Shown here: in pieces, positions 43,259 to 50,499 of the stretch
How the letters are laid out: each line of letters opens with the position of its first letter
Position numbering within the stretch: position 1 is the first letter of the stretch
From: Candidatus Kuenenia stuttgartensis
GTDB lineage: Bacteria > Planctomycetota > GCA-002687715 > CAIWVZ01
Length of the DNA stretch: 64,000 nucleotides
Direction: 5' to 3'
Assembly (NCBI GenBank): GCA_945860915.1
Contig: CAMARR010000008.1
Span: 1 to 64,000 of the forward strand
Notes under the pieces: generated by a model
Databases searched by the model: none
Told to the model about the DNA's origin: nothing
The model's input: the letters and a program-made list of their open reading frames with translations, nothing else
Position numbers and translations under genes: made by a program

Positions 43259-44434
43259 ATGAGCGTCGGACTCGTCATCGTTGCAGCAGGATCAGGGACT
43301 CGACTCGGTGCCTCGGTCCGTAAGGGCCTTGTCGTTCTTGAAGGGTTGACTCTGGTCGAACGGTCGGCGAAGGCGTTTCAGGGGATTGGCAGGATCACGG
43401 ACCGTGTCGTCGTGGTGCACCCCGATGATCTTGCCGAGGTAGCTAGCGCAGAAATTGGGGCCTCACTCAGGCGTTTCGGGGTGACGGCAATTGTTGCGGG
43501 AGGCGCATCGCGGATAGCGTCTGCACTGGCAGGCGTGCGGGCAGTTTCAGCATCCTGCGACTTTGTCGTTGTGCATGATGCGGCGCGCCCATTTGTTTCG
43601 AAGAAGCGTGTGGAGGCGTTGCTCGACGTGATCGAGTCGGGGCAGCCTGCGCTCTTAGCCATCCCGTCAGTTTCGACGGTCAAGCAGTCTGATCTTTCGG
43701 GACGTGTTGCTCGCACTCTCGATCGATCAAGCATTCATCTTGCCACAACTCCGCAGGGTGGAAGGCGTGACGTGCTTTTGAAGCTACTTGAGGCCGCTTT
43801 GTCAAAAGGCGAGTTAGCTACCGACGAGGCGACGTTGCTTGAGAATGCGGGACTTGCTCCCATACTCGTAGAGGACGACGTGACCAATATCAAAATCACG
43901 CACCCATCAGATCTCGCGATGGCTCGCCGACTGCTTCCGCCGGAGCCCCCGCGGGTTGGTCACGGGTATGACATCCATCGGCTTGTTGAGAATAGGCCTC
44001 TTGTGCTGTGCGGAGTCTTGATTCCGTCCCCGTTGGGGTTGCTTGGGCACAGCGACGCGGACGCGGCATTGCATGCGATTTGCGACGCAATGCTCGGTGC
44101 GGCTGGTCTTCCCGATATAGGCGAACACTTCCCGGACACCGACCCACGTTTTCGGGGAGTTGCTTCGACTGAGTTGCTCGCAGCGGTCGTTGCCACACTC
44201 GCAGATCGAGGCCTCGTCGTCGCTTCGGTGGATGTGTCGATTCTCGCCGAACGTCCGAAACTGTTGCCCTTCAAGGCCTCGATGCGCGAGTCTCTGATGA
44301 AGCATCTAGGACTGCCTTCGGATCGAGTCGCGGTCAAGGCGCGAACGGGCGAAGGCCTCGATGCCATTGGACGTGGTGAGGCCATTGCCTGTCACGCGGT
44401 CGTTGTGGTTACGCGCTCGGAAAAGCTCGAGTAA
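43259..44434 (+). CDS. ispDF: bifunctional IspD/IspF enzyme of the MEP pathway
   Basis: The 391-residue protein fuses IspD (MEP cytidylyltransferase) and IspF (MEcPP cyclase), steps three and five of the MEP isoprenoid route. IspD motifs are VIVAAGSGTRLG (6-17) and VVHDAARPFV (105-113). IspF has VGHGYDIHRL (zinc ligands Asp238, His240), LLGHSDADAALHAICDAMLG (His264 and onward) and GLPDIGEHFPDTD. The IspE activity of step four is elsewhere. The ATG at 43259 gives a clean IspD start. The last 26 bases overlap the 3' end of the selenoprotein gene on the other strand. Confidence 0.95.
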   Translation: MSVGLVIVAAGSGTRLGASVRKGLVVLEGLTLVERSAKAFQGIGRITDRVVVVHPDDLAEVASAEIGASLRRFGVTAIVAGGASRIASALAGVRAVSASCDFVVVHDAARPFVSKKRVEALLDVIESGQPALLAIPSVSTVKQSDLSGRVARTLDRSSIHLATTPQGGRRDVLLKLLEAALSKGELATDEATLLENAGLAPILVEDDVTNIKITHPSDLAMARRLLPPEPPRVGHGYDIHRLVENRPLVLCGVLIPSPLGLLGHSDADAALHAICDAMLGAAGLPDIGEHFPDTDPRFRGVASTELLAAVVATLADRGLVVASVDVSILAERPKLLPFKASMRESLMKHLGLPSDRVAVKARTGEGLDAIGRGEAIACHAVVVVTRSEKLE

Positions 44435-44642
44435 TCAGGTCGACGACTTCACGTTCATTCGGGAATCGTCCGGCTTGCTTCTTGTCGAAGACAACCTTGC
44501 CGTCTGCCGTCACGACAAAGATGCCGCCGGATCCCTTGATGAGTTGCGGCTCTTGACCGAGGTCGGTCGCGATCTCAGCGGCCACACGGGCCGCCTTGGG
44601 GTAGAAGTTTCACTGAGTGCAATAGGTGATGGTTATGATCAT
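44409..44642 (-). CDS. SelW/Rdx-family selenoprotein with in-frame UGA (Sec11)
   Basis: A 78-codon frame from ATG 44642 to TAA 44409 contains one TGA, codon 11 (44610-44612). Read as selenocysteine (U) it gives MIITITYCTQUNFYPKAARV at the N-terminus, with the CxxU redox motif of selenoprotein W (C8, U11). A normal Rdx body follows: IKGSGGIFVVTADG, then GRFPNEREVVDLI near the end. Length is 77 residues, typical of the family. Small thioredoxin-like Rdx proteins are thought to act as selenol/thiol redox proteins. A hairpin that fits bacterial SECIS elements starts 15 bases after the UGA, and selB is in the window. A start at the GTG 12 bases upstream is possible. The Sec reading is strongly supported but inferred. 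Confidence 0.86.
44578..44594 (-). promoter_or_regulatory. candidate bacterial SECIS hairpin in the SelW-like gene
   Basis: On the minus strand GCGGCC-CGTGT-GGCCGC forms a perfect 6-bp stem and 5-base loop, within codons 17-22. The stem starts 15 bases after the UGA (44610-44612), so the loop begins 21 bases after it. The second loop base is G. These values fit the bacterial SECIS model (loop 3-14 bases, 16-37 bases from the UGA, G among the first two loop bases). Confidence 0.65.
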
Positions 44643-44699
44643 TGGGTAAATCACTGGCGCCCTGTGAGTGTAACGGAAGTCATGAACCTCACGTCGCCC

Positions 44700-44728
44700 T
44701 TGACGTGACGACGGCGAACTTGCATCAT
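44700..44728 (+). promoter_or_regulatory. candidate promoter of tRNA-Gly(CCC)
   Basis: TTGACG (44700-44705) and CATCAT (44723-44728) are separated by 17 bases; the -35 matches five of six consensus positions and the -10 four. The tRNA begins 45 bases after the -10. The same two hexamers at the same spacing precede tRNA-Val. Confidence 0.65.
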
Positions 44729-44772
44729 GGCGCGGAGTGCTTCAGGGTCGAAAGAGCCTGTTGCGCCGCTTT

Positions 44773-44845
44773 GCGGGTGTAACTCAGTTGGTAGAGTGGC
44801 AGCTTCCCAAGCTGCATGTCGAGGGTTCGAATCCCTTCACCCGCT
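44773..44845 (+). tRNA. tRNA-Gly (anticodon CCC)
   Basis: The 73-base cloverleaf starts GCGGGTG and ends CACCCGC plus discriminator T. The anticodon stem-loop GGCAGC-TTCCCAA-GCTGC gives anticodon CCC. The T arm is GGGTTCGAATCCC. No CCA is encoded. With tRNA-Gly(GCC) at 31655 this is the second glycine tRNA in the window. Confidence 0.96.
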
Positions 44846-44858
44846 TCGTGTAGAGGTT

Positions 44859-44893
44859 AGGGCCGCCGGATGACCGGTGGCCCTGCTTTAATT
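44859..44893 (+). terminator. intrinsic terminator of tRNA-Gly(CCC)
   Basis: AGGGCCGCCGG (44859-44869) pairs with CCGGTGGCCCT (44874-44884) over 11 bp with one G-U and a 4-base loop ATGA, followed by GCTTTAATT. It starts 13 bases after the tRNA. Confidence 0.8.
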
Positions 44894-44919
44894 CCGATGT
44901 CTTCGGAAATGTCGCCTCA

Positions 44920-46281
44920 CTAACGAAGGGGCACGTTACCGGAAAACACCACCCCGTCGCGAAGGATCTTGATAGTGACGGCGGCTGTCGCACGACGTAG
45001 GGCGGGAACGATTTTCGCTATGTCGGCCGCTGATCGAATGCGATATCGGCCGAACGAGACGACCCTGTCGCCCGGCTTGAGCGCAAGTTGCGCGGCAACC
45101 GTACCCGCCGCTACTTCCGTAACCACCACGCCATCTTCACCGGCGGGGATGTTGAACCGACGGGCGATCGGCGGGGTGATGTCTGCAAGCTTAAATCCTA
45201 GGCTGGTTATATCGCTGCCAACCGAATCCGTGTTGCCCGGAGCCGCAGGTTTCAGTTGCACTGTCACGTCGCGACCGGCACGGCTAACGGTGAGTTTCGC
45301 TGTGGCCGCCGGAGTGCGTTTGAGCCAAGTGGCCAAGAAGTCAATCGCTCCAGTAATTCTCGCTCCATCAATAGCGGTCACCACGTCACCGACGAGAAGT
45401 CCGGCATCAATGGCAGGCCCCTCCTGATCAATGCGGGAAACTCGGGCTCCATTCAGAGCCGCATCGACATCAAATCCGAGTCGGCAGTGTCCGAGTACGC
45501 TCGGGTCCATTAGCCGTGCCACGAGTTCCTTGACCCGGTTGGACGGGATTGCAAACCCGATACCACCAGCTGCTTCGCGCCGGATCGCTGTGTTGATGCC
45601 GATCAGTCGCCCGTTGATATCGAGCAACGCCCCCCCCGATGAACCGGGATAGATGGGCGAGTCGATTTGAAGGAAGTCCTTGAATATCGGCTTGCCTTCG
45701 AACCTGACTTCGCGGTCTTTGGCGGAGAGGATTCCCGAAGTCACAGTTGAAGAAAGACCAAGCGGATTCCCCAGGGCGATTACAGTCTCGCCAACTAGCG
45801 CGGCATCTGAGTCGCCGAGAAGGGCGAAGGGTAGCGGACCTGGTACGTTCAGAACGCGAAGGAGGGCAAGATCGTTGTCGACATTAGAGTTGATGACTTC
45901 GGCTTCATAGCTTCTCCCGCCGGCCACCGACTTCATTTGGAGAGTGATGCGTTGGGCGCCGTCAATGACATGATCGTTCGTGAGGACGTATCCGTCGGGA
46001 TGAATAATGACGCCGGAGCCTAGCGACCGGGTGGTGGCCTTTCGGCCGTCCGGCATGATCTCGACATCCTCTGGCTCTGCGAACATGTTCCCGAATGGCC
46101 CACTTCGTCGTGCCACGAACTCCTGAGCACGAACGTTGACGACGGCCGGACCGACGTTTTCGACAGCAATGACGATCGGCGTGCGGCGGTCGAAGTTAGG
46201 TAGTTTCGGCAGTTCCTGGGAGCGAGCCGAGCTCGCTACGATGACGATTGCGATGACGAACTTGGTACGATGTATTTCCAT
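44920..46281 (-). CDS. HtrA/DegP-type periplasmic serine protease
   Basis: The 453-residue product has a signal peptide (MEIHRTKFVIAIVIVASSARSQ), a trypsin-like protease domain with His104 in LTNDHVID, Asp137 in SNVDNDLALL and Ser215 in YPGSSGGALL (the usual GNSGG reads GSSGG), and two PDZ domains near 265-345 and 370-445. HtrA proteases degrade or refold damaged exported proteins. The ribosome site and start are clear, and it is divergent from the neighbouring lipoprotein gene. Upstream stress-type regulation cannot be seen. Confidence 0.93.
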   Translation of the reverse strand: MEIHRTKFVIAIVIVASSARSQELPKLPNFDRRTPIVIAVENVGPAVVNVRAQEFVARRSGPFGNMFAEPEDVEIMPDGRKATTRSLGSGVIIHPDGYVLTNDHVIDGAQRITLQMKSVAGGRSYEAEVINSNVDNDLALLRVLNVPGPLPFALLGDSDAALVGETVIALGNPLGLSSTVTSGILSAKDREVRFEGKPIFKDFLQIDSPIYPGSSGGALLDINGRLIGINTAIRREAAGGIGFAIPSNRVKELVARLMDPSVLGHCRLGFDVDAALNGARVSRIDQEGPAIDAGLLVGDVVTAIDGARITGAIDFLATWLKRTPAATAKLTVSRAGRDVTVQLKPAAPGNTDSVGSDITSLGFKLADITPPIARRFNIPAGEDGVVVTEVAAGTVAAQLALKPGDRVVSFGRYRIRSAADIAKIVPALRRATAAVTIKILRDGVVFSGNVPLR

Positions 46282-46360
46282 GGTGGGAGACGACGCGGAT
46301 GTCCGTCGTCGTGCCCATCATACGGACACCGTGCTGCAGATGCCCCTCCAGCCCAAAACC

Positions 46361-47164
46361 ATGCTGCGAAATAGACTCCTCGTGCTCGCCACGTTTGCCG
46401 CCGCCCTCGGCTGCGGGAATTCGTCTGAGGCTCCGAAGGCTCCCGCCGCGGCGCAGCCGGAGGATCGCGAGCGAAAGGCAATGTCGCTCCATACCCGATC
46501 GGCGGCCGCGCCGGTGGATGAAAAGGTCACGATGCTACGGAGGATCGTAGGCGTCTATGGGGACACGAAGATTGCTCCCCGGGCGTATTACGAATTGGTG
46601 TTCTATTTGCTCCAGTGTGAGCCCGCAGCGTTTGAAGAGGCCTTCGCAGCCTCGAAGTCGTTCGCGGAGCGTTTTCCCACTGAGCCGCTGGTCACCGAGG
46701 CATTCCATCGAGTACATGATGCCTGTCATTTCGGAGGCCGCGAAGAACTTGTGAAGTCGGTACGAGAGGCTTGGGGGACTTGGCTTTCTGAGCACGACGC
46801 GGCAAACGACGTTTCGAAAGCCGTCTTGCTTCCGGACCTCTTCACGCTTCGGGTGCTTGAGGAGCGTTGGGCCGAAGCGAAGGTTGCCATCGACGCCGCA
46901 GTGGATGCTCCTGACCTACCTAGGCACAAGCGCGCCGAGCTCCTGCATCGTAAGGGAGACCTCCTTGCTCACTTCTTGGGTGATCCAATTACGGCCTGTG
47001 TTGTCCTACGGGAGAGCCTTGGAATCTGCAACGACCTCGAGGGCTTGCGGGTGCCCATGCGCCATGACCGGGAGGGGGTCCTCGAGAGCCTTGTCTTTGC
47101 AGCATCGGAGGCCCTTGGGCTGTTCGTGACGGCGTCTCGCGACTCGGATTCCGCCCCGAGATAA
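46361..47164 (+). CDS. putative lipoprotein with TPR-like helical repeats
   Basis: From the ATG at 46361 the 267-residue product has a lipoprotein signal (MLRNRLLVLATFAAALGC, Cys18) and a helical mature part with repeated helix pairs such as RAYYELVFYLLQCEPAAFEEA and RWAEAKVAIDAAVDAPDLPR, suggesting TPR-like repeats. An ATG at 46340 or further upstream is possible because the frame is open to 46136. It ends just before the tRNA-Val terminator. No family or partner is recognised. Confidence 0.75.
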   Translation: MLRNRLLVLATFAAALGCGNSSEAPKAPAAAQPEDRERKAMSLHTRSAAAPVDEKVTMLRRIVGVYGDTKIAPRAYYELVFYLLQCEPAAFEEAFAASKSFAERFPTEPLVTEAFHRVHDACHFGGREELVKSVREAWGTWLSEHDAANDVSKAVLLPDLFTLRVLEERWAEAKVAIDAAVDAPDLPRHKRAELLHRKGDLLAHFLGDPITACVVLRESLGICNDLEGLRVPMRHDREGVLESLVFAASEALGLFVTASRDSDSAPR

Positions 47165-47166
47165 CA

Positions 47167-47203
47167 GAAACCCTCGGAAGCTTTGGGGCGTTCCGAGGGT
47201 TTC
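47167..47203 (-). terminator. intrinsic terminator of tRNA-Val, probably bidirectional
   Basis: The arms 47167-47179 and 47191-47203 pair perfectly over 13 bp (GAAACCCTCGGAA and TTCCGAGGGTTTC) with an 11-base loop. It lies one base past the tRNA-Val 3' end on the minus strand and two bases past the stop of the plus-strand lipoprotein gene, so it can end both transcripts. Confidence 0.78.
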
Positions 47204-47204
47204 A

Positions 47205-47278
47205 TGGGCGTAACAGGACTCGAACCTGTGACCTCCACAATGTCAATGTGGCGCTCTAGCCAACTGAGCTATACGCCC
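47205..47278 (-). tRNA. tRNA-Val (anticodon GAC)
   Basis: On the minus strand a 74-base cloverleaf begins GGGCGTA and ends TACGCCC plus discriminator A. The anticodon stem-loop CCACA-TTGACAT-TGTGG gives anticodon GAC. The T arm is AGGTTCGAGTCCT. No CCA is encoded. Confidence 0.97.
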
Positions 47279-47291
47279 GTTAGGGGAAGGG

Positions 47292-47320
47292 ATGATGCCG
47301 CCTTGGGGCGACTTCGTCAA
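47292..47320 (-). promoter_or_regulatory. candidate promoter of tRNA-Val(GAC)
   Basis: Minus-strand TTGACG (47315-47320) and CATCAT (47292-47297) are 17 bases apart. Both hexamers and the spacing are identical to those in front of tRNA-Gly(CCC). Confidence 0.65.
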
Positions 47321-47436
47321 GGGGGCCGGATCTCAGCACGAAGTCGTTGTTCTCGCTTGAAGCGCCCCCTCGAAGGTCGAAGGATGGGTCACACAAAACC
47401 GCACGCGACTTCCCGCGTGCCTTCCGGAAACTGCGC

Positions 47437-48546
47437 ATGATCATTGGAATTCCGCGAGAGATCAAGAAAGACGAAGGCCGCGTCGCCATCGTCCCCGCTG
47501 GTGTTGACGCACTGGTGCGTCGTGGCCACAAGGTCCTGATCGAGACGTCGGCTGGCGTCAAGTCGGGGATCTCGGATGCTGAGTTCGCCAAGGCGGGAGC
47601 GGAAGTCGTTGCGACTCCCGCTGACGTCTTTGGTCGCGCCGACATGATCATCAAGGTTAAGGAGCCCCTCGAACCGGAATGGAAGATCATTCGGAAGGGG
47701 CAGATCCTCTTTACGTACTTCCACTTTGCCGCCGCGCGCGCCCTCACCGAGGCGATGATCGCTTCGGGCGCCCAGTGCATCGCGTATGAAACACTTGAAG
47801 TGGGGCGTACGCTTCCTCTTCTCACGCCGATGAGTGAAGTTGCGGGTCGCATGTCAGTTCAAGAAGGCGCGAAGTGGCTCGAAGCGCCGATGAAGGGCGC
47901 TGGCGTTCTTCTCGGTGGTGTGCCGGGTGTGAAGCCCGCGAATGTGTTGGTTCTCGGCGGCGGCACCGTTGGCACTCATGCTGCGCGAATCGCCGCAGGC
48001 ATGGGGGCACACGTCTCTATTCTGGACGTCAATCTCGATCGTCTGCGGTATCTGAGCGAGACGATGCCGGCGAACGTCACGACCCTCTTCTCAAGCCCCT
48101 ACGCCGTGCGCGAGCTCCTTCATTCGGCGCATCTCGTCATCGGCGCAGTCTTGTTGCCAGGTGCCAAGGCGCCGGCGCTGGTCACTCGCGAGATGCTGAA
48201 GGAGATGATCCCGGGGTCGGTGATCGTCGACGTCGCCGTTGACCAAGGCGGATGCGTCGAGACCTGTCGGCCGACCACGCACTCGGACCCCGTTTTCTTT
48301 GAAGAAGGTGTCACGCACTACTGTGTCGCCAACATGCCGGGCGCCGTGCCACGAACCAGCACGTTTGCCCTGACGAATGCAACCCTGCCTTACGCCATCA
48401 AGTTGGCGGGTGGCGGCCTCGCCGCCGTCAAGGCCGACCCGGCGCTAGCGACCGCGGCGAACGTGATTAATGGCAAGGTGACCTGCAAGGGTGTGGCCGA
48501 TGCTTTCGGCATGCCTTGTGTGTCCCTCGAAGCCGCCCTCGGGTAG
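47437..48546 (+). CDS. ald: alanine dehydrogenase
   Basis: Ald interconverts L-alanine and pyruvate plus ammonia with NAD. The 369-residue protein has MIIGIPREIKKDEGRVAIVP, the substrate Lys in IKVKEPLEPEW, catalytic His in TYFHFAAARAL (TYLHLAA is usual), the Rossmann motif VLGGGTVGTHAARIAAGMGA, and Asp in DVAVDQGGCVET. The length is standard. The ATG at 47437 is the family start; the frame is open to 47347. A GC-rich hairpin follows the stop. Confidence 0.95.
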   Translation: MIIGIPREIKKDEGRVAIVPAGVDALVRRGHKVLIETSAGVKSGISDAEFAKAGAEVVATPADVFGRADMIIKVKEPLEPEWKIIRKGQILFTYFHFAAARALTEAMIASGAQCIAYETLEVGRTLPLLTPMSEVAGRMSVQEGAKWLEAPMKGAGVLLGGVPGVKPANVLVLGGGTVGTHAARIAAGMGAHVSILDVNLDRLRYLSETMPANVTTLFSSPYAVRELLHSAHLVIGAVLLPGAKAPALVTREMLKEMIPGSVIVDVAVDQGGCVETCRPTTHSDPVFFEEGVTHYCVANMPGAVPRTSTFALTNATLPYAIKLAGGGLAAVKADPALATAANVINGKVTCKGVADAFGMPCVSLEAALG

Positions 48547-48557
48547 GCTAGGACTTT

Positions 48558-48585
48558 GGAACCCCGCCTTTGGGGGTGGGGTTCC
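48558..48585 (+). terminator. hairpin after ald, terminator-like
   Basis: GGAACCCC (48558-48565) and GGGGTTCC (48578-48585) form an 8-bp stem 11 bases past the ald stop and 8 bases before the gmd start. There is no clear T-run, so termination may be partial or the hairpin may have another role. Confidence 0.4.
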
Positions 48586-48593
48586 TCCATTCC

Positions 48594-49568
48594 ATGACGT
48601 CGGCGCTTATCACAGGCATCACCGGGCAGGACGGCTCCCTCTTGGCCGAATTCCTCTTGGCCAAGGGGTATCGGGTGACCGGCCTCGTGCGACGCACGAG
48701 CGGCGACTTTCCTTGGCGTCTTGAAGCGAGCAGGAGTCGCCTAAATTTGATCGACGGCGACCTCCTCGATTCCGGCTCGCTGTTTCGCGCGGTCGAGTTG
48801 GCGGCTCCTGACGAGGTCTATCACCTCGCCGCGCAGTCGTTCGTGGGCGCTTCTTTTGATCAACCTGAGCTTACCGCGAACGTAACAGGGCTCGGGACCG
48901 TTCGCATGATCGAGGCGGTTCGGCGTTGCGCTCCTCATGCGAGATTCTATCAGGCGTCATCCTCGGAAATGTTCGGTGACGCGCCTCATTCACCGCAGCG
49001 CGAGAACACTCCGTTTCGGCCACGGAGTCCGTACGGCGCCGCAAAAGTGTTTGCCCACCATTCAGCCGTAAATGCTCGCGAGGCCCACGGGATGTGGGTT
49101 TCTTGCGGAATCCTCTTTAATCACGAGGGCCCTCGCCGCGGCATCGAGTTCGTGACGCGCCGGATTTCCCACGCGGTTGCCCGGATCAAATTCGGACTTG
49201 ATAGTGAATTGACTCTTGGCAATCTCGATGCACGACGCGATTGGGGCTCGGCAACGGATTATGTTGAAGCAATGTGGCTCATGATGCAGGCAGACGAGCC
49301 CTCGGATTGGGTCGTTGCCACGGGCGAATCGCATAGCGTGCGCGAGTTTTGTGAGGTGGCATTCGCTTACGCTGGCCTCAATTGGACGGACCACGTGCGT
49401 GTTGACCCTGATCGACGGAGGCCAACTGATATCACTGGGTTGATCGGGGATGCGACGCGCATCGAGGCGGAGCTCGGATGGGTCAGAAAGACCTCGTTTA
49501 AGTCTCTCGTTGAGCAAATGGTGGACGCAGATCTGGCACGAATCGCCCAGAATCTCGGCAAGGGCTGA
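48594..49568 (+). CDS. gmd: GDP-mannose 4,6-dehydratase-like enzyme
   Basis: Gmd dehydrates GDP-mannose to GDP-4-keto-6-deoxymannose, the precursor of GDP-fucose, GDP-rhamnose and related sugars. The 324-residue extended-SDR protein has the NAD(P) motif TGITGQDGSLLAEFL, YHLAAQSFVG, SSSEMFG and catalytic YGAAK, plus Gmd-typical FNHEGPRRG and RRDWGSATDYVEAMW. It is somewhat shorter than the usual 345-370 residues. It lies one base ahead of a second epimerase gene that is the natural next step. The product should feed surface polysaccharide synthesis. Confidence 0.9.
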   Translation: MTSALITGITGQDGSLLAEFLLAKGYRVTGLVRRTSGDFPWRLEASRSRLNLIDGDLLDSGSLFRAVELAAPDEVYHLAAQSFVGASFDQPELTANVTGLGTVRMIEAVRRCAPHARFYQASSSEMFGDAPHSPQRENTPFRPRSPYGAAKVFAHHSAVNAREAHGMWVSCGILFNHEGPRRGIEFVTRRISHAVARIKFGLDSELTLGNLDARRDWGSATDYVEAMWLMMQADEPSDWVVATGESHSVREFCEVAFAYAGLNWTDHVRVDPDRRRPTDITGLIGDATRIEAELGWVRKTSFKSLVEQMVDADLARIAQNLGKG

Positions 49569-49569
49569 C

Positions 49570-50499
49570 ATGTCTTCGCGGAGGGTTCTGGTAACTGGGG
49601 GGCGGGGATTCGTTGGTCGGCGCCTCGTCGAAGCATTGCAACAACGCGGCGCGAGCGTCCTTGCACCGCCGCGAACGGGCGACAACGAACTCGACCTCCA
49701 ATGTCAGGGCACGATCGAGCGACACCTCCGGGAGTTCTCTCCCGACGCGGTGATTCACCTCGGAGCGATGACACACCTACCGGAGGTTCTGTCAAAGCCG
49801 GACCTGGCATTCGACATCAATGTCATGGGGACTTGGAGGCTGATTGATTCCGTTGCCCGCGTATGTCCATCGACTAAAGTAATACTTGTTTCGACGTGCT
49901 CCGTCTTCGGATCTCCAAGCTCGGAGGACCTTCCGCTTAAGGAATCGCACCCGCGTAGAAGCACCCATCCCTATGGCGTGCAGAAAATCGCTCTTGAGGA
50001 CATGGGCGAGAGATTCGCGGCGGATCGAGGTCTGAACATCGTGATTGCGCGACCATTCAATCATGTTGGACCTGGCCCAAACACGCGATTCGCTGTTGGC
50101 TTCTTCGCGCGCGAGATCGCGCGCATTGAAGCCGGAAGGGGCGAGCCCCTGATGAGAGTCGGCAATCTAGAGCCAAGACGCGAGATATTGCATGTGGATG
50201 ATGTTGTCGCAGCCTACATCTCATTGCTTGAAGCCGGGAGTGCTACCGGAGTCTACAACATTGCTTCCGGTGAGAGTGTGCGCATTGGGGATGCCCTCGA
50301 TCATCTTGTCCGAAATGCGAGAGTTTGTATTGCGATCGACTCCGATCCATCGCTTTTTCGGCCGATGGATGCCCCTGATCTCGCCGGGGATTCTAGTCGA
50401 ATTCGACAAGAATTCGGCTGGAAGCCCGCTCATGTTTGGCGCGAGACCCTCGTTGAGATTCTCGAGGATGCCCGCGCACGCGAGGCGGGCGTCACGTGA
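49570..50499 (+). CDS. NAD-dependent epimerase/reductase, probable GDP-4-keto-6-deoxymannose reductase
   Basis: The 309-residue SDR protein has the Rossmann motif VTGGRGFVGRRL, VIHLGAMTHLPE, STCSVFG and catalytic YGVQK. Its place one base after gmd makes a GDP-4-keto-6-deoxymannose reductase (Rmd) or epimerase the best guess, since these convert the Gmd product to GDP-rhamnose or GDP-fucose. The DNA sequence alone does not settle which. The stop overlaps the next gene (GTGA), a MATE transporter. Confidence 0.85.
   Translation: MSSRRVLVTGGRGFVGRRLVEALQQRGASVLAPPRTGDNELDLQCQGTIERHLREFSPDAVIHLGAMTHLPEVLSKPDLAFDINVMGTWRLIDSVARVCPSTKVILVSTCSVFGSPSSEDLPLKESHPRRSTHPYGVQKIALEDMGERFAADRGLNIVIARPFNHVGPGPNTRFAVGFFAREIARIEAGRGEPLMRVGNLEPRREILHVDDVVAAYISLLEAGSATGVYNIASGESVRIGDALDHLVRNARVCIAIDSDPSLFRPMDAPDLAGDSSRIRQEFGWKPAHVWRETLVEILEDARAREAGVT

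Noticed and set aside
44610-44612. SelW-like gene is a pseudogene with a nonsense mutation
   Set aside because: The UGA is exactly at the redox Cys/Sec position, all other codons are intact, a fitting hairpin follows, and the genome has selB.
44361-44708. 115-residue plus-strand ORF across the SelW-like gene
   Set aside because: It overlaps the end of ispDF in another frame and resembles no family; the minus-strand Sec reading explains the conservation pattern.
46136-46360. Upstream extension of the lipoprotein gene at 46361
   Set aside because: It runs antisense to the HtrA gene and would remove the lipoprotein signal from the N-terminus.
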